Positions 45,764-53,317 of a DNA stretch of 64,000 nucleotides are shown here, piece by piece. The notes beneath the pieces were generated by a model that saw only the letters and a list, made by a program, of their open reading frames with translations, was not told the DNA's origin and searched no databases. The number at the start of each line of letters is the position of its first letter. The stretch's first letter is position 1. Made by a program: the position numbers and the translations under genes. The DNA comes from Opitutus terrae PB90-1 (GTDB lineage Bacteria > Verrucomicrobiota > Verrucomicrobiia > Opitutales > Opitutaceae), in assembly GCF_000019965.1 (NCBI RefSeq), contig NC_010571.1:4225001-4289000 (forward strand), read 5' to 3'.

Positions 45764-48313
45764 CTACGGCGCGGTGGAGCGCTCGGGCCACGCGCCGGGG
45801 CGGCCGTGGACGTCTTCCGCCACGACGACGTAGCTCGCTCCGCTCGGCGCCGACGGATCGATGAACGGCGGCGCGGGCGTCGGTGGGACGGGGTTCTCGA
45901 CGTGCGGCGAATTGAGCCAACGGTAAGGGCCGCCCGCGCGCTCGGCGCGATACACCCGGTAGCCCGCCGCGCCGCGCGTCGGAGTCCACGTCACTGTCGC
46001 GGTGGATCCATCGTGACGGACAGTGATGCCGTCCACCGCCGCCGGCACCTCCACCCGCGCCGTCCATAACCGGGGCTCACGCACCAAGAGATCGGCGAGC
46101 ACGTAGTGTGTGAGGTCCGGCCAGTTTTTCCAGCGGCCACGCTGGGCGCGCGTGTAGTAGATCGCCTCCGTCAGCCCGGGCTCATTCGGTTGCGCCGGGT
46201 TCTGCAGCAGCCGGAGGTACGGTGCGCAGGACCAGCCAAGCCACCGATGCGTGTGCGTCTGGCCGCGGTAAAAATTCGCCCGCACCAACGGCTCCTGCGC
46301 CTTCGGTCGCGCCGCCACGCCGTGATACCGGTCTGCCATCACGTCGATGCAATCGGTGTAGCGCCCGTAGGCCAGCGGATGCAGGCCCAGGTTCTCGCCC
46401 GTCAGCAGCTCGCTCGTGCGCAGCCAAAAATCACAAATGGACTGGTAGAGGAAATCGGTTTGGTCGCCGTTTTTCGCGGACGCGCCGGTGTAAGGCCGCT
46501 GCCCGCGACCAAACACGCCCAGCACCGGCGGCGCTGTCGCCAGGTCGCGATAGAATCGTACCAGCGCCACATGCCCTGCCCGCGCGCCCGCGGTGAGTCC
46601 GAACAGCGTCGGGCCCATCTGCATGTTCAACGTCCGCGCGAAGCAATCGATGTAGGGATAGCCCTGCGCATCGGCGCGTCCGCCGATTTCGCGCACGGCG
46701 CTCGCCATCGCCAGGTTGACGCGCGACACGTCCGGCACGTCGGTCAACGCCGCGAGCAGCGCGGCCGCGCTCTGCGTGTACGTGATGTGATACGGATCCA
46801 GGGGACCGTAGGCGCGCCCCTTCTCGTCTTCGCGCAGCTTGCGCGCACCGTTGCCGGTCAACTTCGCGGCGGCGTTGCGCGCGGACGCGGCGAGTTTCTC
46901 CGCGTTCGCTTCGCGCGCCACGGGACGGTGTTTCAGAATGCGCGTCGCGGCTTCCGGGCCTTCGAGCACCAGTGCGCGAGCGGCTTCCTGCCGCCAGCCG
47001 ACCGGTTTCATCTCGCGCACGACTTCGCGCAGCGCCCCGTGCAACTCCGCCACCGTGGCGCCGGGCTCGTCGACAACCGCCACGAGCGGCTGCGCGTGCG
47101 CGACGTACGCGCCCCACAACTCGCCGTCGGTCCCCGCGGTGGTCGGCACCAGCCTCACCTCCGTCCAGTAGGCAGTGAGCGTGCGCTTTTCGTTTTCGGT
47201 TTCGCGCTTCAGTCCGCGCATTCCCTCCAGCGTCACGTCGCCGTCCTGCATGGTCCAGCGGCCGTTGCTGCCGCCGATCACCAACGGCACGGCCAGCAGC
47301 GATTCACCCGACGACCGGGTGAGTGCGGTGATCGTGTAACCATGCTCGGCGCGCAACGCGGAGCGAATTCCCGCCGGAATCTCGCGCACGACCGCGGTAC
47401 CGCCCACCAGCTTTCCGCGCAAGAGCCGATTCTCCCTCAGCGCGCCGCTGCCCGCACCCGGAAACACCGCCACGCTCAGCACGAGTTCGCGACCATCGCG
47501 TGGAATCCGATACTCCAGTTCGAGCGCGACGCCTTCGCTCGCCTCGATCCGCACATGGACTTTCGCGAACAACGGTCCGCTGGCCCACGTGACTTCACGG
47601 CGAGACGCGGACTGGTCCAGCGAGAACACCTCCGCTGGCTTTCCCTTCGACGCCGATCCAGCGACGCGCACCCGTGGAAATGCGCCCGCGTCCTCAAACC
47701 GCCATTGCGCCGCTCCGGAACGGATCGCCTGAAGCCCACCCTCGGCGGTGAACTCCACCTCGCCGGTGGCGGTGCGCACGCGCAAACCTTCCGGGCCGGC
47801 CTCGACCGGCATCGGCTCGTCGGCCGCGGGCGCCGCGGTGGTTCGGTGCTCGAGCTGAAACGCCTGCGTTGCTCCAGGCGCGAGCTCTACCGGAAACCAG
47901 AGATGCGCCCGGCTGATTCCACCGTCCGCCGCGCGCCGCACATCGTCCGCCTGCATCACCACCGACGCGCCACCACCGGCCGGCACGATCACGAGCTCCT
48001 CAAGTGAGCGACATTCACCCGGTCCGAAGAACACAGGGACGCGGACCAAGTCCCCGTCGCGCCGCACGCCCGCGCGCTCTTCGACCGAGAGGGTCCGGCG
48101 AATTACCTCATCCGAACGACCGATCAATTCCGCATAGTCAGCTGGCGGACCGGCGAATGTAGCGTGCGTGGGCGAGCGTTCTGCCGCGGTGCCGGTCGCG
48201 GCGACGAGCGCGAGCAGCCCCGCGCAGGCTAGCAGGCGACGGCTGACACCGCGCCGGCCCCCGCTCGGACGTAACGCAACCCCACAAAAAATCAGGAAGT
48301 TCGGGAACATCAT
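45764..48313 (-). CDS. Large secreted protein with C-terminal fibronectin-III domain, function unknown
   Basis: This 849-residue protein has an N-terminal signal region (Arg-rich segment then LLACAGLLALVAATGTA, cleavage near AAE). Its first half is beta-rich with no recognised motif. The middle (about 430-740) appears helical and is rich in Trp, Tyr and His (DPYHITYTQSAAALLAAL, YPYIDCFARTLNMQMGPT, HTHRWLGWSCAPYLRLLQ), as in alpha/alpha-barrel polysaccharide lyases or hydrolases. The end (about 755-849) is a fibronectin-III-like domain (ATVTWTPTRGAAGYRVYRAE). A role in degrading or trimming a polysaccharide outside the cell is plausible but unproven. It is divergent from the PEP-CTERM gene and convergent with the EPS operon. 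Confidence 0.8.
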   Translation of the reverse strand: MMFPNFLIFCGVALRPSGGRRGVSRRLLACAGLLALVAATGTAAERSPTHATFAGPPADYAELIGRSDEVIRRTLSVEERAGVRRDGDLVRVPVFFGPGECRSLEELVIVPAGGGASVVMQADDVRRAADGGISRAHLWFPVELAPGATQAFQLEHRTTAAPAADEPMPVEAGPEGLRVRTATGEVEFTAEGGLQAIRSGAAQWRFEDAGAFPRVRVAGSASKGKPAEVFSLDQSASRREVTWASGPLFAKVHVRIEASEGVALELEYRIPRDGRELVLSVAVFPGAGSGALRENRLLRGKLVGGTAVVREIPAGIRSALRAEHGYTITALTRSSGESLLAVPLVIGGSNGRWTMQDGDVTLEGMRGLKRETENEKRTLTAYWTEVRLVPTTAGTDGELWGAYVAHAQPLVAVVDEPGATVAELHGALREVVREMKPVGWRQEAARALVLEGPEAATRILKHRPVAREANAEKLAASARNAAAKLTGNGARKLREDEKGRAYGPLDPYHITYTQSAAALLAALTDVPDVSRVNLAMASAVREIGGRADAQGYPYIDCFARTLNMQMGPTLFGLTAGARAGHVALVRFYRDLATAPPVLGVFGRGQRPYTGASAKNGDQTDFLYQSICDFWLRTSELLTGENLGLHPLAYGRYTDCIDVMADRYHGVAARPKAQEPLVRANFYRGQTHTHRWLGWSCAPYLRLLQNPAQPNEPGLTEAIYYTRAQRGRWKNWPDLTHYVLADLLVREPRLWTARVEVPAAVDGITVRHDGSTATVTWTPTRGAAGYRVYRAERAGGPYRWLNSPHVENPVPPTPAPPFIDPSAPSGASYVVVAEDVHGRPGAWPERSTAP

Positions 48314-48373
48314 GCATACAGTCGCGACCGATGGCCGCGCCCGAGGTTCCGCAGGGGGCTCGTTAGTCGTTTC

Positions 48374-48504
48374 CCCGATGGAGTGATCGGGTCGCTAGGC
48401 GCGCCAATCGACTTGTGGTCAACGACCTGTGCAACAGGTTACGGGCGCCTCCGATGGCGGAGGCATCGATCAGAGTGATGATTCATCGACAAAACAACTA
48501 AGGA
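48374..48504 (+). promoter_or_regulatory. Leader with tandem small hairpins and a clear ribosome binding site for the PEP-CTERM gene
   Basis: Four perfect short stems follow each other: CCCGAT/ATCGGG (48374-48391), ACCTGT/ACAGGT (48425-48439), GCCTCC/GGAGGC (48447-48464) and GATG/CATC (48477-48487). AAGGA at 48500-48504, five bases before the ATG at 48510, is one of the few good Shine-Dalgarno sites in the window and helps choose the start. The promoter shared with the divergent gene at 48313 must lie in this 196-bp gap. Confidence 0.55.
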
Positions 48505-48509
48505 CCACA

Positions 48510-49202
48510 ATGCACAGTCGGATTCGTTCAATGTTCGCGGCGGCCCTCGGGCTGGCGCTCACGTGCTCACTGGCGCACGCTCAGCTCTTATTGAGCGGCT
48601 ACACCACGGGCTCGTTCGTCGACCTGTCGGAGCCCAACACCACTGTCTCGAATGCGGGCGATGGTAGCTGGGCGACCTTCCACACGGGCATCGCGGCAAC
48701 CGGTTCAACTCAGTCCAAGATCGAGTTTTCGAATACCACGTTCACCGACGTGGCATCCGGCGATCCGATTCAGGTCGGCCTGTTCGAAATCACGAACGGC
48801 ATGACCCTGATCGGTTCGGGCGCACCTACCGCCCAATTCAATCTCGGCCTCGAGCTAACCTCGCCGGTGATGCAGTCGGTCGCGTTGACGCAGATTACGT
48901 TCCACGTCGACCACACGCCGAATCTGCCGGGAGCGATTCCCGACACGTTCAGCGCTTCCTTCACGCAGCCGACGGCGATGAAAATCGGCGACTATCTCGT
49001 GCAGTTCCACGTGAACTTCGACCCGGCCGAATTCCAGGTCGCGGAGAACACGATGGTGCAGCGCGGTGATATCACCGTGAGTTTCACGCCGGTACCGGAG
49101 CCCGCCACGTATGCCGCGTGGGGCGCCGCGCTGCTGGTCGGATTGGTCGGCTACCGGCGCCTGCGCGCACGGTCGGCCGCCAGCCTGCCTGCGGCTGCCT
49201 GA
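48510..49202 (+). CDS. PEP-CTERM sorting-domain protein (choice-of-anchor K-like)
   Basis: The 230-residue secreted protein has a signal peptide (MHSRIRSMFAAALGLALTCS, cleavage after AHA), a beta-rich body similar to choice-of-anchor K domains, and a C-terminal PEP-CTERM signal. That signal consists of VPEPATYAAWGAALLVGLVG, starting near residue 194, then YRRLRARS. Exosortases recognise the PEP motif, cut the tail and release the protein into or onto the extracellular matrix. An exosortase is encoded at 57813-59441, so this is its likely substrate. The start is supported by the AAGGA site. It is flanked by a hairpin-rich leader and a structured 3' element. Confidence 0.95.
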   Translation: MHSRIRSMFAAALGLALTCSLAHAQLLLSGYTTGSFVDLSEPNTTVSNAGDGSWATFHTGIAATGSTQSKIEFSNTTFTDVASGDPIQVGLFEITNGMTLIGSGAPTAQFNLGLELTSPVMQSVALTQITFHVDHTPNLPGAIPDTFSASFTQPTAMKIGDYLVQFHVNFDPAEFQVAENTMVQRGDITVSFTPVPEPATYAAWGAALLVGLVGYRRLRARSAASLPAAA

Positions 49203-49207
49203 GCCCA

Positions 49208-49319
49208 AGGCGTGTCTCAAGTTCAACCCGCTCCTCGCGGAGCGGAGCCCTCCGATTCCCGATGGCCCTGCGCGTGCGCGCAGGGCTTGTCTGCGGTAAG
49301 AGGGCTTTGAAACACGCCT
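49208..49319 (+). ncRNA. 112-nt nested inverted-repeat element after the PEP-CTERM gene (candidate structured RNA)
   Basis: The element starts 5 bases after the stop codon. Outer arms 49208-49220 and 49307-49319 pair over 13 positions with one mismatch. Immediately inside, AGCCCTC (49246-49252) pairs with GAGGGCT (49300-49306), continuing the stem. A 7-bp hairpin CCGCTCC/GGAGCGG (49228-49245) occupies one side of the junction. The apical hairpin is GCCCTGCGCG/CGCGCAGGGC (49265-49286). Together they give a branched fold with four helices. It could be a 3'-UTR stability element, a small RNA or a palindromic mobile element; only structure by eye supports it. Confidence 0.5.
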
Positions 49320-49337
49320 GGCCTTATTCCTCCAACT

Positions 49338-49375
49338 CCGGCGGCGCCCGCCTCTCGCGGGACCGCCGGGGTTTT
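49338..49375 (+). terminator. Rho-independent terminator
   Basis: CCGGCGG (49338-49344) pairs with CCGCCGG (49363-49369), with an inner CCCGC/GCGGG stem, and is followed by GGTTTT. It ends the PEP-CTERM transcript just before the gene at 49421. Confidence 0.85.
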
Positions 49376-49420
49376 GCCGTGTCGAAAGCCTGACACGTTT
49401 CCAACTCCACTCCTGTCCCG

Positions 49421-51211
49421 ATGGCCAACTTCCTTCTCGTCCACGATCCGGATACCGTCCGGCGGCAGTTCGCCGTCCTCCAAGCCCGCGATCGCGTTGG
49501 TTTCCTGCCGCAGATGCGCGGCGAGCTGACGCTGGCGTCGCACTACGCGCTCGCCTGGGCCGCGGCGCCGCTGGCGCCGGTGGAACACCACCGCGCGACC
49601 GAGCCTGACGCGCCCGACTGCATGCTGTTCGGCGCCCCCCATGATCACGAGGGCGTGACCTTGAAGGCCGCGGATTTTTGCCGGCGGCACGATATCGTCT
49701 GGGACGCGCCCAACGAGCTCAACGGCTACTACGCCGCGTTGTTGGTGCACCCGCGGCTGGGCGTTCGCATCGAGGGGGACGTGCTCGGACTTTTCCCACT
49801 TTATTATTGGCAGCACCGTGACGTGCTCCTCGTCGGTACGAGTCCGGAGCTGTTTCGCAGCCATCCGAGTTTCCAAAGCGAGCTCGACCTGCACGGTGCG
49901 GCGGCGCTGTTGTTGACGAGCGGGCTCGTCGGCGGCCGAACCCTCTGGCGTGGCGTGCGCCGGCTGGCCGCGGACCATCGCCTCATCTGGCTGCCCGGCG
50001 CGGCTCCGCGCGAGCTGCCACCGCCACTTCGCGCCGCCGGCGACATGATCGAATCGCGGGACGAGGCCGTCGAGCAGGCGGCGGAGCTGCACGCGTCGTT
50101 TCTGCGGGCGGCGCTGCGGGACGCGCAGCGCCCGGGCATGCTGCTGTCGGGCGGATTGGACTCGCGCTTACTGGCGGGATTCGCGGCGGAACAGACCCGC
50201 CAGCCCGAATGCCTCACCTTCGGCCGGCCCGAGGATCTCGATGCGGCGTGCGCCACGGCGGTCGCCCGCGAACTCGGGTTGAAACAATCGCTTTACGACG
50301 TCACGCCGGAGGACTACGCGCAGTATGCGCAGTCGAGCGTGACCTGGGAACAGTTGAGCGGCGGGCTCTACGCGCTGCCGATGGGATGGAATCTTTCGCT
50401 CCGTCCGCCCACGGTCGAGATCGACCGGCTCATCTGCGGATTGACGCTCGACGCCGTGATCGGCGGGCCGAAGTACGTCGCGCGCACGAGCGGTGCGCTT
50501 TCATTCGAGCGCCTGCGCATCGGCCGGCTGGGTTTCGGCCGCGATGAGCTTGCCCGGCTCATCGGCGCCCCGGACCTCGCCCGCGCCTGCGAGGACGTCC
50601 GCGGCGAGCTGCTCGACGAATATGTCGCTTCCGCCGCTAGCGACCACTTGCGGGAATGGCGGATGAACCTCGCGCACCGGCATCGCTTTGCCGTTGGGAT
50701 GTGTGCGTGGCGTTACTCGCTGTTCGCCTGGCCCGTGCTGCCGGCGCTCGACCGCCGGCTGATCGCGCTCGCCCACCGGCTGCCCTACTCGGTCATCAAG
50801 GACCGGCAGATCCAAACGCGGCTTCTTGTCACGCGTTTTCCCCGGCTCGCGCGGTTGGACCTCGACCGGAACTATTTCGATACGGTGCCGCTGCTCGGCT
50901 CGAAAACTTCCGCTTGGCGTGATCTGCGCCGGCGTGCGACCAAGCTGCGTCGCCGTTGCCAGACCTGGCTCGGACGCGACCCGCGGTTCTACGTGCGCAC
51001 GATGGAGTTCAACAGCCCCGGCTGGCGCGTGGTGCGCTCGCTCGCCGAAGAGGCGCGCGGCGCCGGCGCCGCGCTGTTTCGCACCGACGCGCTCGAGCGG
51101 CTGCTGCCGCGCGCCGACGTCCGCGTGCGTCATATCGAGGATCCCATCGTCCACTCCACCCCGCTGAAAAACACCCTCGGGTTGATGCTCTGGCTGAGAC
51201 AACACGCCTGA
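49421..51211 (+). CDS. Asparagine-synthase-like amidotransferase homologue, glutaminase Cys missing
   Basis: The 596-residue protein resembles AsnB-type enzymes found in exosortase/EPS loci. The N-terminal part (about 1-200) has class II amidotransferase-like features (NELNGYYAALLVHPRLGVRI, RIEGDVLGLFPLYYW), but the protein begins MANFLLVHD and lacks the Cys at position 2 needed for glutamine hydrolysis. The synthetase part has an intact PP-loop, LLSGGLDSRLLAGF (about 240-253), and a typical late region (WRYSLFAWPVLPALDRRLIA, about 428). It may use free ammonia or another nucleophile, or modify a sugar carboxylate. It lies after a terminator and is followed 20 bases later by a glycosyltransferase. 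Confidence 0.85.
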   Translation: MANFLLVHDPDTVRRQFAVLQARDRVGFLPQMRGELTLASHYALAWAAAPLAPVEHHRATEPDAPDCMLFGAPHDHEGVTLKAADFCRRHDIVWDAPNELNGYYAALLVHPRLGVRIEGDVLGLFPLYYWQHRDVLLVGTSPELFRSHPSFQSELDLHGAAALLLTSGLVGGRTLWRGVRRLAADHRLIWLPGAAPRELPPPLRAAGDMIESRDEAVEQAAELHASFLRAALRDAQRPGMLLSGGLDSRLLAGFAAEQTRQPECLTFGRPEDLDAACATAVARELGLKQSLYDVTPEDYAQYAQSSVTWEQLSGGLYALPMGWNLSLRPPTVEIDRLICGLTLDAVIGGPKYVARTSGALSFERLRIGRLGFGRDELARLIGAPDLARACEDVRGELLDEYVASAASDHLREWRMNLAHRHRFAVGMCAWRYSLFAWPVLPALDRRLIALAHRLPYSVIKDRQIQTRLLVTRFPRLARLDLDRNYFDTVPLLGSKTSAWRDLRRRATKLRRRCQTWLGRDPRFYVRTMEFNSPGWRVVRSLAEEARGAGAALFRTDALERLLPRADVRVRHIEDPIVHSTPLKNTLGLMLWLRQHA

Positions 51212-51231
51212 GCTGCTGTCCGTTTTCTGCC

Positions 51232-52137
51232 ATGCCGAAAGTCCCAGTCTCCGTTCTCATTCCCATCCGCAACGAGCAGGCCAACCTGCCGCGCTGCCTC
51301 GAGTCGGTCCGCTGGGCCGACGAGGTGGTAGTCGTCGATTCGCAGAGCACCGACGGCTCGATCGACATCGCCCGCCGTTACGGAGCCGAGGTCGTGCAGT
51401 TCGCCTTCAACGGCGTCTGGCCGAAGAAAAAAAACTGGGCGCTGGAGAATCTGCCTTTCCGTCACGAATGGGTGCTGATTCTGGACGCGGATGAGGTGAT
51501 GCCGCCCGACGCCGCCGACGAGATCGCCCGAATCGTCGCGGCCGACGGCGACGGACACGCGGGTTTCTGGATCAATCGCCGGTTCATGTTCATGGGGCGC
51601 TGGCTCCGGCACGCCTACTATCCGAACTGGAATCTGCGGTTGTTCAAACACCGGCTCGGCCGCTACGAACGCTTGGTGCAGGGGCCGACGCAGAGCGGCG
51701 ACAACGAGGTCCACGAGCACATCATCGTCGACGGTTCGACGGGCCGGCTCCGCTGCGAAATGGACCATTACGCCTTCGCGTCGATCGACGTGTTCGTCGA
51801 AAAGCACAATCGCTACTCGAACTGGGAGGCGCGGCTCGAGGTGGAGGACGGACTTGCACGCCCGCACTCGACCGCACCGCAGACGATGCCGGTGCGGATT
51901 CGGCGCACGCTGAAGCGTATTGCGCGCCGGCTGCCGTTCCGACCGTTGCTGCGTTTTCTCTACGTGTACGTGTTCCAGGCGGGGTTTCTCGACGGACGCG
52001 AGGGCTACATCTTCGCGCGACTCCACGCGGTGTATGAATTTCTTGCCGTCGCGAAGGCGGCCGAACTGCGGAAGCTGCGCGCGGCCGAAGCGGCGGCCGC
52101 GGAGAACGTGCATGCCCAGCGGGCCGAGTCAGTTTGA
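51232..52137 (+). CDS. Glycosyltransferase family 2 (WaaE/KdtX-like)
   Basis: The 301-residue enzyme begins VPVSVLIPIRNEQANLPRCL, followed by ADEVVVVDSQSTDGS, WPKKKNWALENLPF and a DAD-type metal site in WVLILDADEVMPPDA (about residue 85). These match the WaaE/KdtX group of GT2, which adds glucose to glycan cores in some bacteria. A membrane-associated C-terminal segment (LPFRPLLRFLYVYVFQAGFL) is typical. It forms a two-gene unit with the asparagine-synthase-like gene. Confidence 0.93.
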   Translation: MPKVPVSVLIPIRNEQANLPRCLESVRWADEVVVVDSQSTDGSIDIARRYGAEVVQFAFNGVWPKKKNWALENLPFRHEWVLILDADEVMPPDAADEIARIVAADGDGHAGFWINRRFMFMGRWLRHAYYPNWNLRLFKHRLGRYERLVQGPTQSGDNEVHEHIIVDGSTGRLRCEMDHYAFASIDVFVEKHNRYSNWEARLEVEDGLARPHSTAPQTMPVRIRRTLKRIARRLPFRPLLRFLYVYVFQAGFLDGREGYIFARLHAVYEFLAVAKAAELRKLRAAEAAAAENVHAQRAESV

Positions 52138-52190
52138 ACAGCGGAAAATCTCCCGAGAGGGAGATCCAACGCGAGGCGGCCGTGATTGAT

Positions 52191-52236
52191 GTAGCCGGGT
52201 CGTCGACCCCGGTCCGGGCTCGGCGAGCCCGGCTAC
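52191..52236. repeat. REP-like cruciform element (GTAGCCGGG type)
   Basis: Outer arms GTAGCCGGG (52191-52199) and CCCGGCTAC (52228-52236) are exact inverted copies. Between them are GGGTCG/CGACCC and CGGGCTC/GAGCCCG stems. It lies in the 247-bp gap between convergent genes. No gene is seen in that gap. Confidence 0.65.
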
Positions 52237-52307
52237 AACGAAAGCGAACGGCTGGGAGAGTCGCCTCGGTCACGACACCGGCTCCGTTTCACGCTCCCCG
52301 TAGATGG

Positions 52308-52349
52308 AGCCCGGCGTCCCCGCCGGGCTGAACCCACCGGGACGGCGGG
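52308..52349. repeat. REP-like double hairpin (AGCCCGGCG type)
   Basis: AGCCCGGCG (52308-52316) pairs perfectly with CGCCGGGCT (52321-52329) around a 4-base loop. A second, imperfect hairpin follows (AACCCACC with GGCGGGTT, one mismatch). It is about 70 bases from the neighbouring element, showing that two families are stacked in one gap. Confidence 0.6.
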
Positions 52350-52384
52350 TTCCAGCTGAGTTCAGCGCTCGACGGGCGAGCCGC

Positions 52385-53089
52385 TCACGCTGCGGTCACT
52401 GTCAGCGCGGGTTCCGCGGCAGCGACCGGCAGTCGCAGTCGGTCCCACGTGATTCCGGTCTTCACCGGTTTCGCGGGAATGCCCGCGACGATGGTGTGCG
52501 CAGGAACATCGCGGATCACCACCGAGCCGGCGGCGACGATGCTGTGCTCGCCGATGCGCACGCCTTTTAGAATCTGCGCTTTGAGCCCGATCCACACGTG
52601 ATCGCCCAGCACCACGTCGGCCGCGGGATTGATCCGCCGGCCGGTCAGCTGGTCCAGCACGGAATGCCCATCGGTGTTCCGCACATCCGCGTCGGCCGAC
52701 ATCATGCAATCCCGCCCGACCTGCACCAAGCCGCCCTCGCACACCACGACGCTGCAGCCCGTGCCCGAACTTTCGTTGCCAACGAGCAACCGGCTGCCGT
52801 CATCTTCCACGGTGTAGCGCACGTGCCGCAGCTTGCAGTAGGCGCCGATCACGCAGCGTAGATTGTTACCACGCAGCTTGATCGCGGCGCCCCACAACCG
52901 CGCACCCGGCCCGATGGTCAGCTCGTTGCCGCGACCGCTGATCTCAATCGTCACGCCATGCAGCATCGCCCGGCTGATCTCCACGCGGTTCCCCTGTCCC
53001 CGTACTTTCACGCGGGTGCCGGTGCGCAGTCGCACCGCCAGACACTTCGCTCGGCGCAACCAGTCGCGTACAGCGGAGTCGTTGCTCAT
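52385..53089 (-). CDS. Hexapeptide-repeat (left-handed beta-helix) acyltransferase
   Basis: The 234-residue protein shows isoleucine/valine-spaced hexapeptide repeats along its length. The C-terminal acetyltransferase core reads VVLGDHVWIGLKAQILKGVR, IGEHSIVAAGSVVIRDVP and AHTIVAGIPAKPVK, as in WcaF/CatB-like O-acetyltransferases. An unusual N-terminal half (about 20-110) also looks beta-helical. It would acetylate a sugar of the polymer using acetyl-CoA. A 6-bp hairpin (GGTCGT/ACGACC) ends directly at its ATG on the coding strand, which could limit ribosome access. Confidence 0.9.
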   Translation of the reverse strand: MSNDSAVRDWLRRAKCLAVRLRTGTRVKVRGQGNRVEISRAMLHGVTIEISGRGNELTIGPGARLWGAAIKLRGNNLRCVIGAYCKLRHVRYTVEDDGSRLLVGNESSGTGCSVVVCEGGLVQVGRDCMMSADADVRNTDGHSVLDQLTGRRINPAADVVLGDHVWIGLKAQILKGVRIGEHSIVAAGSVVIRDVPAHTIVAGIPAKPVKTGITWDRLRLPVAAAEPALTVTAA

Positions 53090-53317
53090 GGTCGTGAAAA
53101 AAGGAGACGACCGCGGGCCAGCGCGTCACCGAAAGCCGGACGTGGACTCGAGTGCATCTCCCCATAGTGGGCTGCCTCACCAGCTGGTTCCGTAGGTGCC
53201 ACGGTCGTGCGGGCCAGGCGTTCTTCGCGCCGCCGGGGACACCCGCAAACCGTCGGCGACGCTCGCGGCCACGACAGCGGCGGGTCCGCGACTCCGACCC
53301 CGCCCGGTAAATGGAAG

